Shown here piece after piece: positions 31,955 to 34,319 of a stretch of 34,319 nt of DNA (within the stretch, counting starts at the first letter, position 1; every line of letters starts with the position of its first letter). The stretch comes from Planctomycetota bacterium (GTDB lineage Bacteria > Planctomycetota > MHYJ01 > WSZJ01): positions 1-34,319 of the forward strand of contig JACPRD010000035.1 in assembly GCA_016190145.1 (NCBI GenBank), in the 5' to 3' direction. Both the position numbers and the translations under genes were made by a program. The notes under the pieces are model-generated. The model saw only the letters and a list, made by a program, of their open reading frames with translations. It made no database searches and was not told where the DNA came from.

Positions 31955-32808
31955 CGCGGCTCCCTGCGGAACTCGCGGGTACCGAGGTCGTACGTTCCGA
32001 CGCGGTGCCGCTCGCTCCGGCCGCCGGCCTCCCGGACGACCTCGAGCCTGAGGCGCCGCGCGCCGGCGAGGTTTCCGCGCCCGCGTGCGGCGTCGGCCCA
32101 GGCACGGAAAAACGCGGTCATGCGGGCTTCGAACGCGGCGGGCGTATCGCCCGGACGGCCGCCGTACGGGTCGTCCTCCGAGACCGAGCCGTAGGCGCGG
32201 AACAGCAGGCGTTTCAGGCGCAGTTCCGGCACGCCGCAGGCACTCGAAGGGAGTTCCTTCGACTTCCCTTTCGCGTCGACCGCGCGGATACGGAACGAAT
32301 AGCGCGCGCCGTCGGGCTCCACCGGCGTCGCGAACATCGGGACGCAGGTGAGCGGCCAATCCTCGGTCCGGAAAACGGACCCAGCGGCGGCGGCGGCGAG
32401 CACCGCGACGATCAGCAGGCTCGCGAGCGCCTTGTGCACGATCGTGGGCTCGCCGATCCGGCAGGCGAGCACGGTCCTGCGGTGGTCCGCGACCCAGCGG
32501 TAGGCGGGACGCCCGAGCAGGACCGCGCCGGGGAGATACATCAGGAGTCCCAGCGGAGACAGAAGCGGAAGTCGCGCCGCGAGATGACGCACCGCGTCAA
32601 ATCCGGCGAGCGTCCTCCCGCCGCTCACCAGGTAGATTTCCCGGTCGAGCCCCTCCGCCGTCAGGTGCGGATGGTCCCGCAGCACCTCCGGGTCCGCGTT
32701 CTCCCGCCACCGGAACGCCCCGAACCAGTCCAGGCGCTCGCCGAACCGGCGGCACGCGTCGCAGATCCCTCAGTCCCCGTCGTAGATGACGTCGGCGCGC
32801 GCTGCCAT
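31951..32808 (-). CDS. DCC-family thiol-disulfide oxidoreductase, probable selenoprotein (UGA at codon 13)
   Basis: 285 residues if UGA 32770-32772 is read as selenocysteine. The start ATG 32806-32808 gives MAARADVIYDGD-U-GICDAC, and the DCC/DUF393 family has YDGDCGFC here, so the UGA stands exactly at the first redox Cys (U13-x2-C16-x2-C19). The frame then stays open to 31951 with the rest of the DCC domain (LVSGGRTLAGFDAVRHLA, PGAVLLGRPAYRWVADHR, to about residue 112). A membrane span lies at about 127-146, before an unassigned C-terminal domain. A hairpin at 32733-32760 with loop CCGGUU follows the UGA at SECIS distance. It lies 21 bases after the zinc-ribbon gene and overlaps the HTTM gene. 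Confidence 0.8.
32733..32760 (-). promoter_or_regulatory. Candidate bacterial SECIS hairpin
   Basis: Starting 9 bases after the UGA, the mRNA pairs GACGCGTGCCG (32760-32750) with CGGCGAGCGCC (32743-32733): eight Watson-Crick pairs, one G-U and two mismatches, closed by loop CCGGUU. The inner helix begins 11 bases after the UGA. A GU in the apical loop at this distance is the hallmark of SelB-bound bSECIS elements. Confidence 0.6.
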
Positions 32809-32829
32809 CGCGGAGACCCTGCGCCCCGC

Positions 32830-33597
32830 CTACTTGGCGGGGACCGCCTGCGGCTGCGAATCGAGGTACAGAATCCGGCTGCACGACCGGCAGATCACCG
32901 GGTCCTTCCCCTTCATGATCACGTTCACTTCCTGGAAGTTGACGTCCATCCGGCACCCGCCGCAGTGCCAGCCGTCCGCTTCCTTGATCGCCGCCGCCAG
33001 CGCCACAGCGTCCACCTTCGCCTTGTGGATCCGGTCGTACATCTTCAGGTAGTCCGCGTGCACCTCCGCGGCCGCGGCCGCGCGCCGGTCGCGAAGCGTC
33101 CTCATTTCCTCGTCGATCTTCGCGAGTTCCGCGTCGACCACCTTCTTCGCCTCGCCGTGCTTCGCCGCCGCCTGATCGAGGACCGCCTTCGCCTCGCCCT
33201 CTTTCGCGGCCGCCTCCTCGACGGCGTTCATCATCTTGAGGATCTCCTCCTCGATCTTCCCGCCCTCCGCTTTCGCGGCCGCGATCTCGAAGTTGTAGCC
33301 CTGGTACTCCTTGTTCGACTTCGACTGGTCCCGCTGCGCCTCGAGCCGCTTCCGCCGCTCCTCCCGCTCCTTCAGGTCCTCCTCGCGCTTCGCGACCTCC
33401 TTCTTCACCGCCTCCACGTCCTTCGACCTGGCGTCGAACTCGGCCTTCTTCGCCGCCACTTCCTTTTCCGCCGCGTCCAGCGCCCTGGGCTTATCCCGCC
33501 GTTCCTTGGTCCACCGGAAGACCTGCTTGTCGATGTCCTGGAGAAGCTTGAGTTGCGGGATCTGCGCCTTCATCAGCGGTTTCTGCGGATGGTCCAT
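32830..33597 (-). CDS. CT398-like coiled-coil protein with C-terminal C4 zinc ribbon
   Basis: The protein has 255 residues. Residues about 20-195 form a long Lys/Glu/Ala coiled coil; the C-terminus has a zinc ribbon, CGGC then CRSC about 26 residues apart, with CRSCSRILYL at the end. This is the CT398/zf-RING_7 family, known from Chlamydia CT398 to contact sigma-54 and type III secretion parts, otherwise of unclear function and possibly nucleic-acid binding. Here it lies between rpoD and the selenoprotein-HTTM pair on the same strand. GGAG is 11 bases before the ATG. Confidence 0.85.
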   Translation of the reverse strand: MDHPQKPLMKAQIPQLKLLQDIDKQVFRWTKERRDKPRALDAAEKEVAAKKAEFDARSKDVEAVKKEVAKREEDLKEREERRKRLEAQRDQSKSNKEYQGYNFEIAAAKAEGGKIEEEILKMMNAVEEAAAKEGEAKAVLDQAAAKHGEAKKVVDAELAKIDEEMRTLRDRRAAAAAEVHADYLKMYDRIHKAKVDAVALAAAIKEADGWHCGGCRMDVNFQEVNVIMKGKDPVICRSCSRILYLDSQPQAVPAK

Positions 33598-33625
33598 CGC
33601 TCGGGTGTCTCCGTATCTAAAGCAG

Positions 33626-33652
33626 AAGGGCGGGGCTTTTGGCCCCGCCCTT
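33626..33652 (-). terminator. Terminator-like hairpin after rpoD
   Basis: AAGGGCGGGGC, a 5-base loop and GCCCCGCCCTT form a perfect 11-bp stem six bases past the rpoD stop. On the transcribed strand CTGCTTT follows, a weak U tract. Confidence 0.7.
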
Positions 33653-33658
33653 TTGGTG

Positions 33659-34319
33659 TCATTCCTTTGCAGCGATTCCGTCGAGGAATCCCTCGAGTTT
33701 CCGACTGCGGATCGGGTGCTGCAACTTCCTCACGGCCTTGGCCTCGATCTGGCGGACGCGCTCCCGGGTCACCTTGAAGATGCGTCCGACCTCCTCAAGC
33801 GTGTAAGTATAACCCGTTCCGATCCCGTAGCGAAGCTTGATGATCTCGCGTTCCCGGAACGAGAGCGTCTGCAGCACCGCCTCGATTTTCTCCTTCAGCA
33901 TCTCGTACGTCGCCGCGTTCACCGGGCTCTCGGCCGTCTCGTCCTCGATGAAGTCGCCAAAGTACGAGTCCTCGCCGTTCCCGATCGGCCGGTCGAGCGA
34001 GATCGGGTGCTTCGAAATCTTCAGCACCCGCTTCGTCTCGTCCACCGAGATGTTCGTCTCCTTCGCGATCTCCTCGATCGTGGGCTCGCGGCCGTTCTTC
34101 TGGATCAGCTTCTTCGTCACGTTCCGGAGCTTCGACATCGTCTCGATCATGTGCACCGGAATGCGGATCGTCCGCGCCTGGTCCGCGATCGCGCGCGTGA
34201 TCGCCTGCCGGATCCACCACGTCGCGTACGTGGCGAACTTGAACCCTCGTCGGTACTGGAATCGGGCGACCACCTTCATGAGGCCGATGTTGCCCTCCTG
34301 GCCCAGGTCCGCGAGCGGC
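33659..34319 (-). CDS. rpoD: Primary RNA polymerase sigma factor, C-terminal part (partial)
   Basis: About 220 codons are visible; the 5' end lies beyond the window edge. The frame opens with [20 protein letters not shown] (region 2.1-2.2), then [20 protein letters not shown] (2.3-2.4), [17 protein letters not shown] (3.0), region 3 with [20 protein letters not shown], and region 4 with [14 protein letters not shown] and the [23 protein letters not shown]. The near-perfect match in regions 2.4 and 4.2 to housekeeping sigma-70 supports recognition of TTGACA/TATAAT promoters, which are indeed visible in this window. A short C-terminal extension, [12 protein letters not shown], follows. Confidence 0.96.
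   Translation of the reverse strand, partial: PLADLGQEGNIGLMKVVARFQYRRGFKFATYATWWIRQAITRAIADQARTIRIPVHMIETMSKLRNVTKKLIQKNGREPTIEEIAKETNISVDETKRVLKISKHPISLDRPIGNGEDSYFGDFIEDETAESPVNAATYEMLKEKIEAVLQTLSFREREIIKLRYGIGTGYTYTLEEVGRIFKVTRERVRQIEAKAVRKLQHPIRSRKLEGFLDGIAAKE

Noticed and set aside
31951..32685. DCC gene annotated as a short ORF starting after the UGA
   Set aside because: It would begin in the middle of the fold and lose the redox motif; the upstream ATG and YDGD codons are in the same frame.
32770..32772. UGA as a plain pseudogene mutation
   Set aside because: Possible, but the stop falls precisely on the redox Cys codon, a SECIS-like hairpin follows and the rest of the frame plus the coupled HTTM gene are intact.

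Overview
The window is GC-rich bacterial chromosome, densely packed with ordinary start and stop signals and many four-base ATGA overlaps. The gene content suggests a Planctomycetota-like or other deep-branching Gram-negative bacterium: a Ser/Thr kinase with PEGA repeats, a MoxR ATPase, an ECF sigma/anti-sigma pair with a secreted coiled-coil partner, a long RpoN, many signal-peptide proteins and a CofH-family radical SAM enzyme. This assignment is inference; no 16S rRNA is present.

Layout. 1-4.1 kb (+): tail of a ComEA-like HhH protein, a GAF-GGDEF protein, a PEGA Ser/Thr kinase and a small secreted protein. 4.1-5.5 kb (-): a secreted ConA-like protein and a VOC protein. 5.6-7.7 kb (+): uvrB. 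7.8-9.9 kb (-): ECF sigma, zinc-finger anti-sigma and coiled-coil protein operon, divergent from a secreted pseudopilin-like protein. 10.9-12.9 kb: a PA2778-like lipoprotein C39-type peptidase with TPRs, flanked by two PA2779-like membrane proteins. 13.1-15.8 kb (-): polA. 15.9-18.0 kb (+): a PHP phosphoesterase behind a tiny leader ORF, then a CofH-family enzyme with a strong terminator.

18.1-25.9 kb is one long minus-strand block, read tRNA-Arg(ACG), tadA, tRNA-Ser(CGA), tRNA-Ser(GGA), SRP RNA (ffs), dnaX, ybaB, recR, rpoN, moxR and a degenerate nucleotide-sugar epimerase. The tadA-ffs-dnaX-ybaB-recR core matches the arrangement known from Bacillus. Five long, nearly perfect palindromes sit exactly at the ends of the two tRNA-Ser genes and at the 5' end of ffs. 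tRNA-Arg(ACG), the known substrate of TadA, lies directly upstream of tadA behind a TTGACA promoter.

26.1-30.8 kb (+): a large membrane PAS/GAF histidine kinase overlapping a glutamate/dicarboxylate symporter gene. 30.9-34.3 kb (-): the 3' part of rpoD, a zinc-ribbon coiled-coil protein, a DCC-family thiol oxidoreductase and an HTTM membrane protein. The DCC gene is interrupted by an in-frame UGA exactly where the first redox cysteine belongs. A SECIS-like hairpin with a GGUU loop follows at bacterial spacing. I read it as a selenoprotein, and it is the strongest novel signal here. Second is the palindrome system around the stable-RNA genes. No CRISPR array, transposase, integrase or phage gene was seen.
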